Source of the DNA: Mycolicibacterium porcinum
GTDB lineage: Bacteria > Actinomycetota > Actinomycetes > Mycobacteriales > Mycobacteriaceae
DNA: 64,000 nt
Reading direction: 5' to 3'
NCBI GenBank assembly: GCA_001942045.1
Contig: MSTD01000002.1
Span: 124,001 to 188,000, forward strand
In this document: positions 53,137 through 61,495 of the stretch, piece after piece
Layout: each line of letters begins with the position of its first letter
Position numbering within the stretch: position 1 is the stretch's first letter
Translations under genes and position numbers: made by a program
Notes under the pieces: generated by a model
The model's database searches: none
Seen by the model: only the letters and a program-made list of their open reading frames with translations
What the model was told of the DNA's origin: nothing

Positions 53137-54131
53137 CGGGCGTCCGCGACCCTGTCCAGTGCGGTCACCGGATCCCCGTACACCATCGTCCATCCGCGCG
53201 CGCGGCGGTAGTACAGCTGAACCTCGGCCTCCATACCGAAGCCATAGCCACCGTGCACATGAAGGCTGGTGCGGGTCGCCGCACGGGCGGACTCGGCGGC
53301 GAAGGCAAATGCCATGGCGGACAGTTCGGTTGCCCGGCCGGGCTCATCGTCGAACGCACACGCCGCCTTGAACGCCAGTAGCCGGGCACCGTCGACGGCG
53401 GTGGCACCGTCGGCCAGCGGATGGGAGACCGCTTGGAAAGACCCGATAGGCGCTCCGAACGCGTGCCTCTTCTTTGCATAGTGCGCGCCCACCTCGATGG
53501 CCCGCGCCCCGACGCCGGCCAACGCAGCCGCGGTGAGTGCGAGCCAGCGATCCAGCCCTGCCGAATAGACATCCACCGCCGTATCGCCCTCTGCCAGGGT
53601 GACCGCCTCCGCGCCGATCTCCACATCGGCGAGCGGCAAAGTACCGAGATTCTCGACGATGGTGCGCGTCCGAATCGGGGCGGCCACCAGGCGGTCTCCG
53701 ATCAGAGCGATCACCACGTCGGCGACCGCGCCCGCCGGCACCAGCGCGAGTTGAGGCCGAGGGGTACGGCGGGGTGAGAAGGTGACCAACCGCTCCCCCG
53801 ACGCCGCCGCGGCAAGCAACTCTGCGCCGGCCGCACCACATTGGGCCAGCAGCCAGGCGGCCACCTGTGCCTCGATCACCGGAGCGGAACCCGTTGCCCT
53901 GCCGTGCTGTTCGGCCAGTAGTGCCAGCTCCAGCACCGATGCACCCCAACCGCCATGCTCCTCGGGGACCGCCATCTCGACCGCACCGGTAGCACTCAGC
54001 GCCGCCCACAGGACGGGGTCAAATCCCAGTGGTTCGGCGGCACGCACCCGTTCGGCGCTGGATTCCCGTGCGTACAAGGCAGCGAACGAATCAACGAGCT
54101 GGCGTTGTTCGTCGGACAGAGTCAGGTCCAC
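53118..54131 (-). CDS. Acyl-CoA dehydrogenase, short subunit of a probable heteromeric enzyme
   Basis: The 337-residue protein is shorter than a normal dehydrogenase (about 380). It has LSDEQRQLVDSFAALYARESSAERVR at the start, AVPEEHGGWGASVLELALLAEQHG near 55, and TSLHVHGGYGFGMEAEVQLYYRRARGW near the end, with no EGT motif. The middle domain is reduced. It faces a fuller dehydrogenase (54220-55380) across a shared promoter; together they resemble a split alpha2beta2 pair. Confidence 0.85.
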   Translation of the reverse strand: MDLTLSDEQRQLVDSFAALYARESSAERVRAAEPLGFDPVLWAALSATGAVEMAVPEEHGGWGASVLELALLAEQHGRATGSAPVIEAQVAAWLLAQCGAAGAELLAAAASGERLVTFSPRRTPRPQLALVPAGAVADVVIALIGDRLVAAPIRTRTIVENLGTLPLADVEIGAEAVTLAEGDTAVDVYSAGLDRWLALTAAALAGVGARAIEVGAHYAKKRHAFGAPIGSFQAVSHPLADGATAVDGARLLAFKAACAFDDEPGRATELSAMAFAFAAESARAATRTSLHVHGGYGFGMEAEVQLYYRRARGWTMVYGDPVTALDRVADARYGTAC

Positions 54132-54158
54132 GTAGCCTCATTCCAGCGGATATGATAG

Positions 54159-54174
54159 TTCTCACTTTTGAGAG
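54159..54174. promoter_or_regulatory. TTCTC-N6-GAGAG dyad between divergent dehydrogenase genes
   Basis: The sequence ttctcacttttgagag has arms of the same type as the dyads at 52147 and 56282 but in reversed order. It is embedded in a longer imperfect repeat gatagttctca-cttt-tgagagtatc. It occupies the 88-base gap between genes starting at 54131 (minus) and 54220 (plus). Confidence 0.5.
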
Positions 54175-54219
54175 TATCAGTATCTACACGGACCGTTCGG
54201 CGACAGAGGGTATGTAAGC

Positions 54220-55380
54220 ATGCACTTTCGGCTTGACTCGGAGACCACGGCATTCCGCGACGAGGTGCGCGCATACCTAGAGGAAGTTCTTACGCCGGAG
54301 TTCGAGGAGCAGATCTATCGCAGCGGGGTCGCCCACGACGACGGCTTCGCCAAGGGTTTGGTCGAAAAAGGCTACTTCGCTCCGGGCTGGCCGGCGGAAT
54401 TCGGTGGTCAGGATCGCGGTCCATGGGCCGAGCAGGTGGTCAAGGAACTCATGATGCGATTCGACGCACCGGTGTACCTGTCGGAGACCACCAGGATGGT
54501 GGCATCCATCATCCGCGCCATCGGCTCCCCGGAGCTACAGGAGAGGATCGTTCCGTCCGCGATGAACGGCGATCTCACGATCGCGCTGGGTTTCACCGAA
54601 CCCGAATGCGGCTCGGATGTCGCCGCGGCGGCCACTCGAGCCGTGCGTGATGGCGGGGATTGGGTGATCAACGGATCCAAGATGTTCACCACGAACGGCC
54701 ACATCGCCGATTACGTGTTCCTGCTCGCCCGCACCAGCCCGGAGAAGCCCAAGCACAAGGGGCTCACCATGTTCCTGGTACCGCTGGACAGCACAGGATT
54801 CGAGGCACAGGCTGTCTGGACACTATCCGGGGAGCGCACCAACATCACCTTCTACAGCGACGTCCGGATCGGCGACCAGTGGCGGATCGGCGAGATCGAC
54901 GGCGGCTGGCAGGTTCTCGGTTTGTCTCTGCAGGATGAACACGCCTCGGGCTGGGGACCCCACATTGCCAGATTGCTCCACCACGCTGAGCGGTGGGCGC
55001 GGGCGTCCCCGGCCCAGGACTGTCAGCCACCCATCGTCAACTCCGACGTGCGACGCCGAATCGCCAGGGTGGCAATGGAAACAGAGGTCTCGGAGTTGCT
55101 GCTGCGACGCTGCGTCTGGATGAGCGGACAGGGCAGGCATCCGGTCGCGGAGGGCCCGATGTCCAAGCTCTTCAGCACCGAGGCGCTGGAGCGCGCCAGC
55201 CAGGACATCGTCGAACTGCTCGGACCGGACGGGGTGCGCAGCTACCTCGACCCGACCGCACCCGAACTCGGAAGATTCGAGCAATTGATGAGGTTCTCCC
55301 TGGGCACGACGATATATGCGGGCACCAGCGAGGTGCAGCGATCGATAATCGCCCAGCGCGGGCTCGGCCTACCCCGTTAG
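54220..55380 (+). CDS. Acyl-CoA dehydrogenase, partner of the divergent short subunit
   Basis: The 386-residue protein has LGFTEPECGSDVAAAATRAV near 126, SKMFTTNGHIADYVFLLART near 150, and ends TTIYAGTSEVQRSIIAQRGLGL. The catalytic Glu of YEGTSEI is Ala, as in the protein at 27979-29211. That again suggests a heteromeric enzyme with the active base elsewhere. The last 12 bases overlap the end of the convergent TetR gene. Confidence 0.88.
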   Translation: MHFRLDSETTAFRDEVRAYLEEVLTPEFEEQIYRSGVAHDDGFAKGLVEKGYFAPGWPAEFGGQDRGPWAEQVVKELMMRFDAPVYLSETTRMVASIIRAIGSPELQERIVPSAMNGDLTIALGFTEPECGSDVAAAATRAVRDGGDWVINGSKMFTTNGHIADYVFLLARTSPEKPKHKGLTMFLVPLDSTGFEAQAVWTLSGERTNITFYSDVRIGDQWRIGEIDGGWQVLGLSLQDEHASGWGPHIARLLHHAERWARASPAQDCQPPIVNSDVRRRIARVAMETEVSELLLRRCVWMSGQGRHPVAEGPMSKLFSTEALERASQDIVELLGPDGVRSYLDPTAPELGRFEQLMRFSLGTTIYAGTSEVQRSIIAQRGLGLPR

Positions 55381-56163
55381 CTTGCCGGACCGGCGAGAAG
55401 TACCGGTGCGCGGCGCAGACTTGGCCCGTGCAGGCTTGGGCTTCTCGTCGGCAGGCGGCGAGACCGCCTGCTTGCACCAAGCCCAGAGTTGGTCCTCGCT
55501 GAGCGCGACCGCTTTGGCCCCGACCTGGAATACCCCGATCTGCGCCAGTGCGGTCAGCGTGGAGTTCAACAGCGTGGTCAACTGGGCGGGGGTCAGATCC
55601 TTACGCACCAGCCCGGCCCGTGAGCAGGACGTGACGATCTTGGTGAGCAGCTTGTGATGCGGTTCCCAGATCTTCGCGAAGTCGGCGGGACGCTCGATCT
55701 CCAGGCTCAGGTTGTAGATGGTCATCACCCGGCCGCCGACCTTCTCCGAGGATTCCGCCCGGGAGAGGAACCCACGGCAGAAGGCTTCGAGTTGGTCCAT
55801 CGGACCATCGGCCGCCGCGACCTCTTGGCGGATGCTCTCGGTGAACTGGCTGGTGACGTTCTCATATAGCGCGAGGAGCAGTTCTTCCTTACCGGCAAAG
55901 TGCTGGTAGAAGGCCCGCAGACTCAAGTTCGAGCGGTCGATGAGGGCCTGGATGGTGAAATCGGCTCGACCGGACTCCTCGACGAGTTCCAGCGCGGTGG
56001 CCAGAAACCGCGAGCTGCGCGCCAGTGCTCGCGCACGTGCGGTGCTGAGCCTTCGTTCGATGGTCCGTTGCTGCCAACTCGCCGTGGGGATGTCCAACTC
56101 GGCATCGACGATCTCCAACTCGGCTCCCGTACCGCTGGGATTTGTGCCCTTTTTCGCGTTCAT
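55369..56163 (-). CDS. TetR-family regulator, probable controller of the right-hand catabolic region
   Basis: The 264-residue protein has an N-terminal extension (about 45 residues) before the helix-turn-helix SSRFLATALELVEESGRADFTIQALIDRSNLSLRAFYQHFAGKEELLLALYE (about 50-101). It ends in a basic Lys/Arg/Pro-rich tail (PKPARAKSAPRTGTSRRSGK) that may help bind DNA. It is the only regulator between the mce operon and the window end. The dyad at 56282-56299 lies 119 bases upstream, and related dyads stand in nearby divergent promoters, hence the regulon idea. Confidence 0.88.
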   Translation of the reverse strand: MNAKKGTNPSGTGAELEIVDAELDIPTASWQQRTIERRLSTARARALARSSRFLATALELVEESGRADFTIQALIDRSNLSLRAFYQHFAGKEELLLALYENVTSQFTESIRQEVAAADGPMDQLEAFCRGFLSRAESSEKVGGRVMTIYNLSLEIERPADFAKIWEPHHKLLTKIVTSCSRAGLVRKDLTPAQLTTLLNSTLTALAQIGVFQVGAKAVALSEDQLWAWCKQAVSPPADEKPKPARAKSAPRTGTSRRSGKLTG

Positions 56164-56281
56164 GATGCCTAGCAGAATACGGGATCGTGGGTGAGAATTT
56201 GCGATCTACATTCACGGGTATGTTGATTTTCACACACCGCGCCCGACTGCCCGATACGCAGCCAGACGGCATGCGCTACTG

Positions 56282-56299
56282 TGAGAACAGTCATTCTCG
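56282..56299. promoter_or_regulatory. TGAGAA-N6-TTCTCG dyad upstream of the TetR and amidohydrolase genes
   Basis: The sequence tgagaacagtcattctcg matches the 52147 site in the GAGAA/TTCTC arms and the 6-base spacer. It lies in the 182-base region between the TetR start (56163) and the amidohydrolase start (56346). A further TGAGAA half-site is at 56192-56197. The remainder of the gap holds nothing else that I recognise. Confidence 0.6.
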
Positions 56300-56345
56300 T
56301 AATCGGCAATTCTTTGTATCAGGGCGCCTGTGAAGGAGTGCAGCT

Positions 56346-57545
56346 TTGAGCTCAGCCATCTCTACCGACATCCCCATCGTCTCGCCCGACGACCACCTGG
56401 TGGAGCCCGCGGATCTGTGGACGACCAGGCTGCCGGCACGCTATCGCGCCGTCGGTCCGCGCATCATCCGGCACCGTGGGCGCATGGATCCGTCCGTCAC
56501 CTCGGATGTCGCATTCATCGACGACGCAGACGGCCGCGATGCCGACATCTGGCACTACGAAGACGCGATTATCCCGATCCCGCTGATCAGCGCCGCGGTC
56601 GGCTATGAAATCGACGAGCTGACAACAGACCCGATCACCTACGACGAGATGCGGCCCGGTTGCTACCGTCCGGCCGATCGCCTTGCCGACATGGACATCG
56701 CCGGGATCGCGGCCTCGGCCTGCTTTCCCAACACCCTCGTGCGTTTCTGTGGGCAGCGGTTCCTGCACGGCAAGGACAAAGACCTTGCCCTGCTGTGCGT
56801 ACAGGCCTACAACGACTTCCAGATCGAGGAATGGGGCGCGGGCTCGAACGGGCGACTGATACCGCTCGGCATCATCCCGCTCTGGGACGTCGACCTGGCC
56901 GCGAAGGAAGTGGACCGAGTCGCCGCCAAAGGGATGCCGGCCGTCTGCTTCTCAGAACTGCCGGCGCGCTTGGACCTGCCATCCATCCACAGCGGTTATT
57001 GGGACCCGTTCTTCGCCGCGTGCGAGCGGAACAATGTCGGCATCATGCTGCACATCGGGTCGAGTTCCTCGCTGACGAAGTCCTCCCCCGATTCCCCGCA
57101 TGTCGTCACGAGTGCGCTCATGGCGGTCAATTGCACCATCGCCCTGGTGGACTGGTTGTTCTCCGCCAAGCTCAGGCAATTCCCGAAGCTCAAACTCGCG
57201 TTCGCCGAGGCGCAAGCCGGCTGGATTCCTTACTACCTGCAACGGGTCGACGAGGTTTGGGAAGATCGCCGGGCCTGGGGTGGCATTCATCCGTTGCTCA
57301 CCGAGCCGCCGAGCACTCAGGTTCCTGGCCGGGTCTGGTTCTCAACTTTCGGCGACCCGGTGGCGTTCCGGATCCTCGACCTGGTCGGACCCGACCAGCT
57401 GATGTTCGAGACCGACTACCCGCACAATGACACCAACTGGCCGCACAGCACCGACGTCGCCAACAAGGCCACCGCCGGACTGGATGAAGAAACCAAGCGA
57501 AAAGTGCTGTCCACCAACGCCAAGAACTTCTTCGGCTTGGCGTAG
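56346..57545 (+). CDS. Metal-dependent amidohydrolase (ACMSD-like)
   Basis: The 399-residue protein uses a TTG start at 56346 with AAGGAG 7 bases upstream. It begins SSAISTDIPIVSPDDHLVEPADLWTTRLPARY; the SPDDHLVEP motif replaces HxH and is shared with the partial gene at 63044. Other family features are RPGCYRPADRLADMDIAGIAASACFPN near 100, HIGSSSSLTKSSPDSPH near 239, and FETDYPHNDTNWPHS near 356. It is the second of three such enzymes in this region. Confidence 0.85.
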   Translation: MSSAISTDIPIVSPDDHLVEPADLWTTRLPARYRAVGPRIIRHRGRMDPSVTSDVAFIDDADGRDADIWHYEDAIIPIPLISAAVGYEIDELTTDPITYDEMRPGCYRPADRLADMDIAGIAASACFPNTLVRFCGQRFLHGKDKDLALLCVQAYNDFQIEEWGAGSNGRLIPLGIIPLWDVDLAAKEVDRVAAKGMPAVCFSELPARLDLPSIHSGYWDPFFAACERNNVGIMLHIGSSSSLTKSSPDSPHVVTSALMAVNCTIALVDWLFSAKLRQFPKLKLAFAEAQAGWIPYYLQRVDEVWEDRRAWGGIHPLLTEPPSTQVPGRVWFSTFGDPVAFRILDLVGPDQLMFETDYPHNDTNWPHSTDVANKATAGLDEETKRKVLSTNAKNFFGLA

Positions 57546-57563
57546 CTCGCGTCGCGTGGCGGG

Positions 57564-58394
57564 CTAACGAGCCCGCCACTGCGGCGTGCGCTTCTCGAGG
57601 AATGCGCGCGGACCCTCGATCGCGTCCTTCGTGAGTGCCACCTTCATGCGGTAGTTCTCGGCCAGCAGTTCGGCCTCATAGATCGGCAGGGTGAGCCCTT
57701 TTCGGACCGCCATCCGCGAGCCACGGACCGCCAGTGGCGCGTTCGCATTCACAATGTCGGCGATTTCCCACGCGCGCTCCAGTAGTGCATCGGCCGGCAC
57801 CACCTCGGTGAAGATGCCCAGTTCATAACCGCGCTGGGCGTCCAGACGCTCGTGCCGGCCCATCAGCACCAGTCGCATGGCGACCGGCAGTGGCAGGATC
57901 CGAGCCAGCCGCACAGCTTCCCGGCCGGAGGTCACCCCAATGCTCACATGCGGATCCATCAACGTCGCGGTCTCCGAAGCGATGGTGATATCGGCCGTGG
58001 TGACAAGATCCATACCTGCGCCACAGGCGATTCCGTTGACCGCGCAGATGATCGGCTTGGTCATCTGAAGCCAGGGCGGGGTAGCCTCCTGCGGAGCATC
58101 CCACTGCCGCAGCGAGCTCAGAATGGGCTCACCCTGGTTGTCGATGCCCGCCGCGTTGTCCATGTCGTGGTCGGCAGCCTTGTTGACATCGGCACCCACG
58201 CACAGCGCCCGGCCGGCGCCGGTGACGATCACAGTCCAGATGTCCTGCGAGAGTTCGATCTCGGCGTAGACCTCGGCCAGTTCGGCGATCATCTCGTCAT
58301 TGATGGCGTTGAGTACCTCGGGACGGTTGAGGGTCACGCAGGCCGTATGCCCGCGCACCTCGAACTCGATTGTCTGATATCCCACGCTGGTCAC
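57564..58394 (-). CDS. Crotonase-fold acyl-CoA enzyme
   Basis: The GTG at 58394 overlaps the previous stop (GTGA) and gives 276 residues. It has VTLNRPEVLNAINDEMI near 20, the oxyanion segment ALCVGADVNKAADHD near 64, and NGIACGAGMDLVTTADITIAS near 120. The hydratase glutamates are replaced (DPHVSIG and VAMRLVLMG), exactly as in the gene at 107-907, to which it is closely related. It is the last gene of a four-gene minus-strand operon. The upstream frame to 58538 lies inside the neighbouring gene. Confidence 0.87.
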   Translation of the reverse strand: MTSVGYQTIEFEVRGHTACVTLNRPEVLNAINDEMIAELAEVYAEIELSQDIWTVIVTGAGRALCVGADVNKAADHDMDNAAGIDNQGEPILSSLRQWDAPQEATPPWLQMTKPIICAVNGIACGAGMDLVTTADITIASETATLMDPHVSIGVTSGREAVRLARILPLPVAMRLVLMGRHERLDAQRGYELGIFTEVVPADALLERAWEIADIVNANAPLAVRGSRMAVRKGLTLPIYEAELLAENYRMKVALTKDAIEGPRAFLEKRTPQWRAR

Positions 58395-59488
58395 CTTCGG
58401 TTCGGATCGAGATCTGCCGGGTCCGGTTCGGTACTGGGACGAAACCCGAACACGTCGTGGAAGCGCTCGCAATAGCGAGGCCACACATCGGGATTGAGCA
58501 ATCGCGGCGGCAGCTGACCGCCGAAGATGGTCGACCACTGGGTAGCGGTGGCCACCGCAATATCGCGGGCGGCTTCGACCGTGATTCCCGCGGTGTGCGG
58601 GGTGGCCACCACATTGGCCATCTTGAGCAACGGATCATCGGCACGTGGCGGCTCGGTGTGAAAGACATCCAAGCCCGCCCCGGCGATACCACCGCTGCGC
58701 AGAGCATCCAGCAGAGCGGACTCATCGTGTACCGGTCCGCGCGCCGTCGTGATGAAGTACGCGGTGGGTTTCATGGCGGCGAACTCGGCAGGCCCCATCA
58801 GGCCCGTGGTCTCGGCCGTCAGCGGACAGGTGACCTGCACGAAATCCGATCGTCGCACCAGCTCCGCCAGGGCCACCCGGGTCACCCCGCGGCCGGCGGC
58901 AGTCGCGTCGTCCAAGTACGGGTCGAAGACCAGGACTTCCATTCCGAACGGTACGCAGAGTTCCACCAGCCTACTGCCGATGGCCCCCAGTCCGATCACA
59001 CCGACGGTCTTGCCCAGCAATTGGGTGCCCCGCAACGTCAGCCGGGTCTGCAGCAGGCCCGCGCGCAGGGTTCGGTCCGAGACCGTGATCTTCTTCGCCA
59101 GGTCGAGCATGAATCCGAGTGCGTGTTCGGCAACGGCCTCGGCCCCCGGGCCCGAGTTGTTGCACACCGCCACCCCGGCGCGAGTGCAGGCCTCCACGTC
59201 GATGACGTCATACCCGGCGCCGGCCGAGCAGACGGCCAACAGGTTCTCGCAACGCGAGATCAGCTCGGGTCCGGCCAGCCACTGCGCCCCGCCGGATACC
59301 GAAGCCGTGTCGGTGCGGGTGGCCACCTGGTAGCCGTGCGCTGACTCGAGCGCCGCCCAGTTCTTTTCGTCAGACGCCGCGAGGTCCAGCTTGACGACGT
59401 CGATATCGGCGAGCCCGAGTACGTCGCCGGCGATCGGGTCGGTCCACCGCTCATAGACCAGCCGCGGCTGCGGCCCATGTCCGCTCAC
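58391..59488 (-). CDS. D-2-hydroxyacid dehydrogenase (phosphoglycerate dehydrogenase-like)
   Basis: The 365-residue protein has the NAD motif KTVGVIGLGAIGSRLVELC near 160-180. Around it are CSAGAGYDVIDVEAC near 88, the substrate/catalytic Arg in TTARGPVHDESAL near 247, a Glu in VFHTEPPRADDPL near 272, and the His in NVVATPHTAGIT near 294. It would oxidise a 2-hydroxyacid or reduce a 2-oxoacid. It overlaps the dioxygenase gene and the crotonase gene by 4 bases each. A pathway role next to an HpaI-type aldolase (which makes or uses 2-oxoacids) is sensible. Confidence 0.87.
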   Translation of the reverse strand: MSGHGPQPRLVYERWTDPIAGDVLGLADIDVVKLDLAASDEKNWAALESAHGYQVATRTDTASVSGGAQWLAGPELISRCENLLAVCSAGAGYDVIDVEACTRAGVAVCNNSGPGAEAVAEHALGFMLDLAKKITVSDRTLRAGLLQTRLTLRGTQLLGKTVGVIGLGAIGSRLVELCVPFGMEVLVFDPYLDDATAAGRGVTRVALAELVRRSDFVQVTCPLTAETTGLMGPAEFAAMKPTAYFITTARGPVHDESALLDALRSGGIAGAGLDVFHTEPPRADDPLLKMANVVATPHTAGITVEAARDIAVATATQWSTIFGGQLPPRLLNPDVWPRYCERFHDVFGFRPSTEPDPADLDPNRR

Positions 59489-60600
59489 CTGTTCAGCTTG
59501 GGCTTGGCCTGCGCGGCCTTGAACATGTCGGCCAGCGCGGGGTCCACGTTCTTGTAGTCGTTGCGCGCTATGGTGCCGTCACGCCCCTCGACAACGTCGT
59601 AGCCGAGGCGCAAATCCTTGTTCTCCATGTGGAAGTACTCACGTCCCAGCGGCAACCGACGGTCCTCGCGCGGGACCTCCATCCAGGCGCGGAGGAAGCA
59701 ACGCGCCTTCTTGGGGTCGTTGCTGCTGACGAAGTCCGAGCGCGAATGGCACATCGCGAAATTGTTGGCCACCGCTGCCTCACCGGATTCGAGCCGGAAC
59801 TCCACCTGCTGCTCCACGAGGATGTTGCGCAGGAGCTCGATCGCCTCTTCCTGGATCGGGGTGAATTCACGACCGATCGTCTTCATCGCGGGGAGGATGC
59901 TGCTGTAGGTGAAATTGATGCAGATGCGGCCGTCGATCTGAGAGAACACCGGCACGTCATACGGCGTCACGTCGGGTTGGTCATCGGGTTGCTCGCTGCG
60001 GCGATGGTGCGGAAACCCCTGGTACAGCACCTCGAGCAAGTCCGGCCGTTCGGCGAGAATCCGATTGTGCGCGGCGGGACCACTGGCGAACTGGCTTTCG
60101 CCGCCGGAGAGCGCCGGGTACACGCACAGCAGCGACAGAATGTCGGCGGCATCGTTGTGCATGGCCAACTCGGCGCTGGATTTCGTACCGCGTGCCGGCT
60201 GCACCCCGTTGGGCAGGATCTCCTCCTGCACCCGCACCAGTCGATGCCCAAAGGAGTTGTTGGACACCGGGTAACCCAGGTGCCAGCAGAATGCCCAGTA
60301 GATGCGCTCGAGATCCTCCACCGAGTGCTGCTCGACCGGGAACCCGCGGACGCACGCCAGCCCCTTGCCGAACATCAGATCCCGATACAAGCTCGCGAGG
60401 TCGTCATCGAGGTCGGGGTGGCGGACGTCGTCAAAGGCGATGTCATCCCGGTCCTTTGCGGCCGTCTTCACCAGGATCGACTCCAGTGCCGCCACATTGC
60501 GTGCCGACAGATCGAAGCAGAAGTCTTCCTTGCTGGTGAAATCGGCGCCGGTCCAGGCCATCGAGTCGGTGACCTGTTCGGTGAATATCGCGGTGGGCAT
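59485..60600 (-). CDS. Fe(II)/2-oxoglutarate-dependent dioxygenase (TauD/TfdA-like)
   Basis: The 371-residue protein has the iron HxD pair in SAELAMHNDAADILSL near 147 and a likely distal His in VANNFAMCHSRSDFVSS near 305. An Arg for 2-oxoglutarate would lie downstream, in KKARCFLRAWMEVPRED. GLACVRGFPVEQHSVEDLERIYWAFCWHLGYPVSNN is typical of the family. It would hydroxylate, or oxidatively cleave, a small substrate. It is 35 bases after the aldolase gene and overlaps the next gene by 4 bases. Confidence 0.83.
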   Translation of the reverse strand: MPTAIFTEQVTDSMAWTGADFTSKEDFCFDLSARNVAALESILVKTAAKDRDDIAFDDVRHPDLDDDLASLYRDLMFGKGLACVRGFPVEQHSVEDLERIYWAFCWHLGYPVSNNSFGHRLVRVQEEILPNGVQPARGTKSSAELAMHNDAADILSLLCVYPALSGGESQFASGPAAHNRILAERPDLLEVLYQGFPHHRRSEQPDDQPDVTPYDVPVFSQIDGRICINFTYSSILPAMKTIGREFTPIQEEAIELLRNILVEQQVEFRLESGEAAVANNFAMCHSRSDFVSSNDPKKARCFLRAWMEVPREDRRLPLGREYFHMENKDLRLGYDVVEGRDGTIARNDYKNVDPALADMFKAAQAKPKLNR

Positions 60601-60635
60601 CCGTGCTCCTGTCGTCGTGACGCGGCCTGTGGGTG

Positions 60636-61418
60636 TCAGCGACCGGCCGACAGGCCACGAAGCGCGAGCGCCCGGGAGGTGGCCGCCTCGGTCATCATCC
60701 CGACATCCGTACCCGCCGAGATGAATCGCAGGCCCAGACCGACGAATCGTTCCAGCAGGTCAACCGACTTGATACCGGCTATCCCCAGCGCCACGCCGTG
60801 CCTACGACAGGCCGCTGCAACGGAGCTTACCGCATAGCGGAAACGTTCATTCTCATAGTCGCCGTGAATTCCCATCTCGGCGGTCAGATCACTCGGACCG
60901 AGCAGGATCATGTCAACTCCCACCACCGCGGCGATACCCTCGCAGTTGGCAACTGCGTCAGGAGTCTCGATCATCACCGCTACCACCGTCCGATCCTCCA
61001 GCGCGGCGGTAAGCTCCGAGGGACTTCGCAGACCGAATCCGCTGACCACATTGGGGCCGGAGATCGACCTCCGCCCGACCGGAGGAAATCGAGCCGCGTC
61101 GACCACAGCGGACGCCTCGTCTGCTGAATTAACGTGCGGCACAATGACTCCTACCGCTCCCATATCCAGGACTCGGGCGATCACACTCGGATCATGCGAG
61201 GGCGTCCGAACCAACCCGGCAATGCCGGCTCCCGCCGCTCCGGCGCACATCAGCGCGGCGGTATCCAGCGACGTCGATGTGTGTTCGAGGTCGACATAGA
61301 TCGCGTCGTAACCGCAGGAGGCGACGACGGCCGGGACCTCTGGAGTTCGGGAGTTCAACAGGGCCAGGCACAGGAGCAACCGATCGCCGCGCAGCTTCGC
61401 CCTGAAATTCTGTTGCAC
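60636..61418 (-). CDS. HpcH/HpaI-family aldolase/citrate lyase-like protein
   Basis: The GTG at 61418 gives 260 residues and the normal N-terminus. Motifs are CGYDAIYVDLEHTSTSLDT near 38, AVGVIVPHVNSADEASAVVDAARFPPVGRRSI near 90, the metal ligands in VMIETPDAVANCE and LLGPSDLTAEMG, and a closing ISAGTDVGMM. Members split 4-hydroxy-2-oxoacids into pyruvate (or another 2-oxoacid) and an aldehyde. It is the first gene of a four-gene operon with the dioxygenase, hydroxyacid dehydrogenase and crotonase. An open frame to 61490 would overlap the divergent promoter. Confidence 0.87.
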   Translation of the reverse strand: MQQNFRAKLRGDRLLLCLALLNSRTPEVPAVVASCGYDAIYVDLEHTSTSLDTAALMCAGAAGAGIAGLVRTPSHDPSVIARVLDMGAVGVIVPHVNSADEASAVVDAARFPPVGRRSISGPNVVSGFGLRSPSELTAALEDRTVVAVMIETPDAVANCEGIAAVVGVDMILLGPSDLTAEMGIHGDYENERFRYAVSSVAAACRRHGVALGIAGIKSVDLLERFVGLGLRFISAGTDVGMMTEAATSRALALRGLSAGR

Positions 61419-61495
61419 CGGGTTTACCTTACGCAACGAGAACGAGCATTTGCACCGATTCGCATACGCCATTATCGGTGTGGTTAACATGGGCT

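Noticed and set aside
59629..60837. A 402-codon plus-strand open frame opposite the 2-oxoglutarate dioxygenase gene
   Set aside because: The minus strand carries the HxD iron motif and operon overlaps, while the plus-strand product has no recognisable features.
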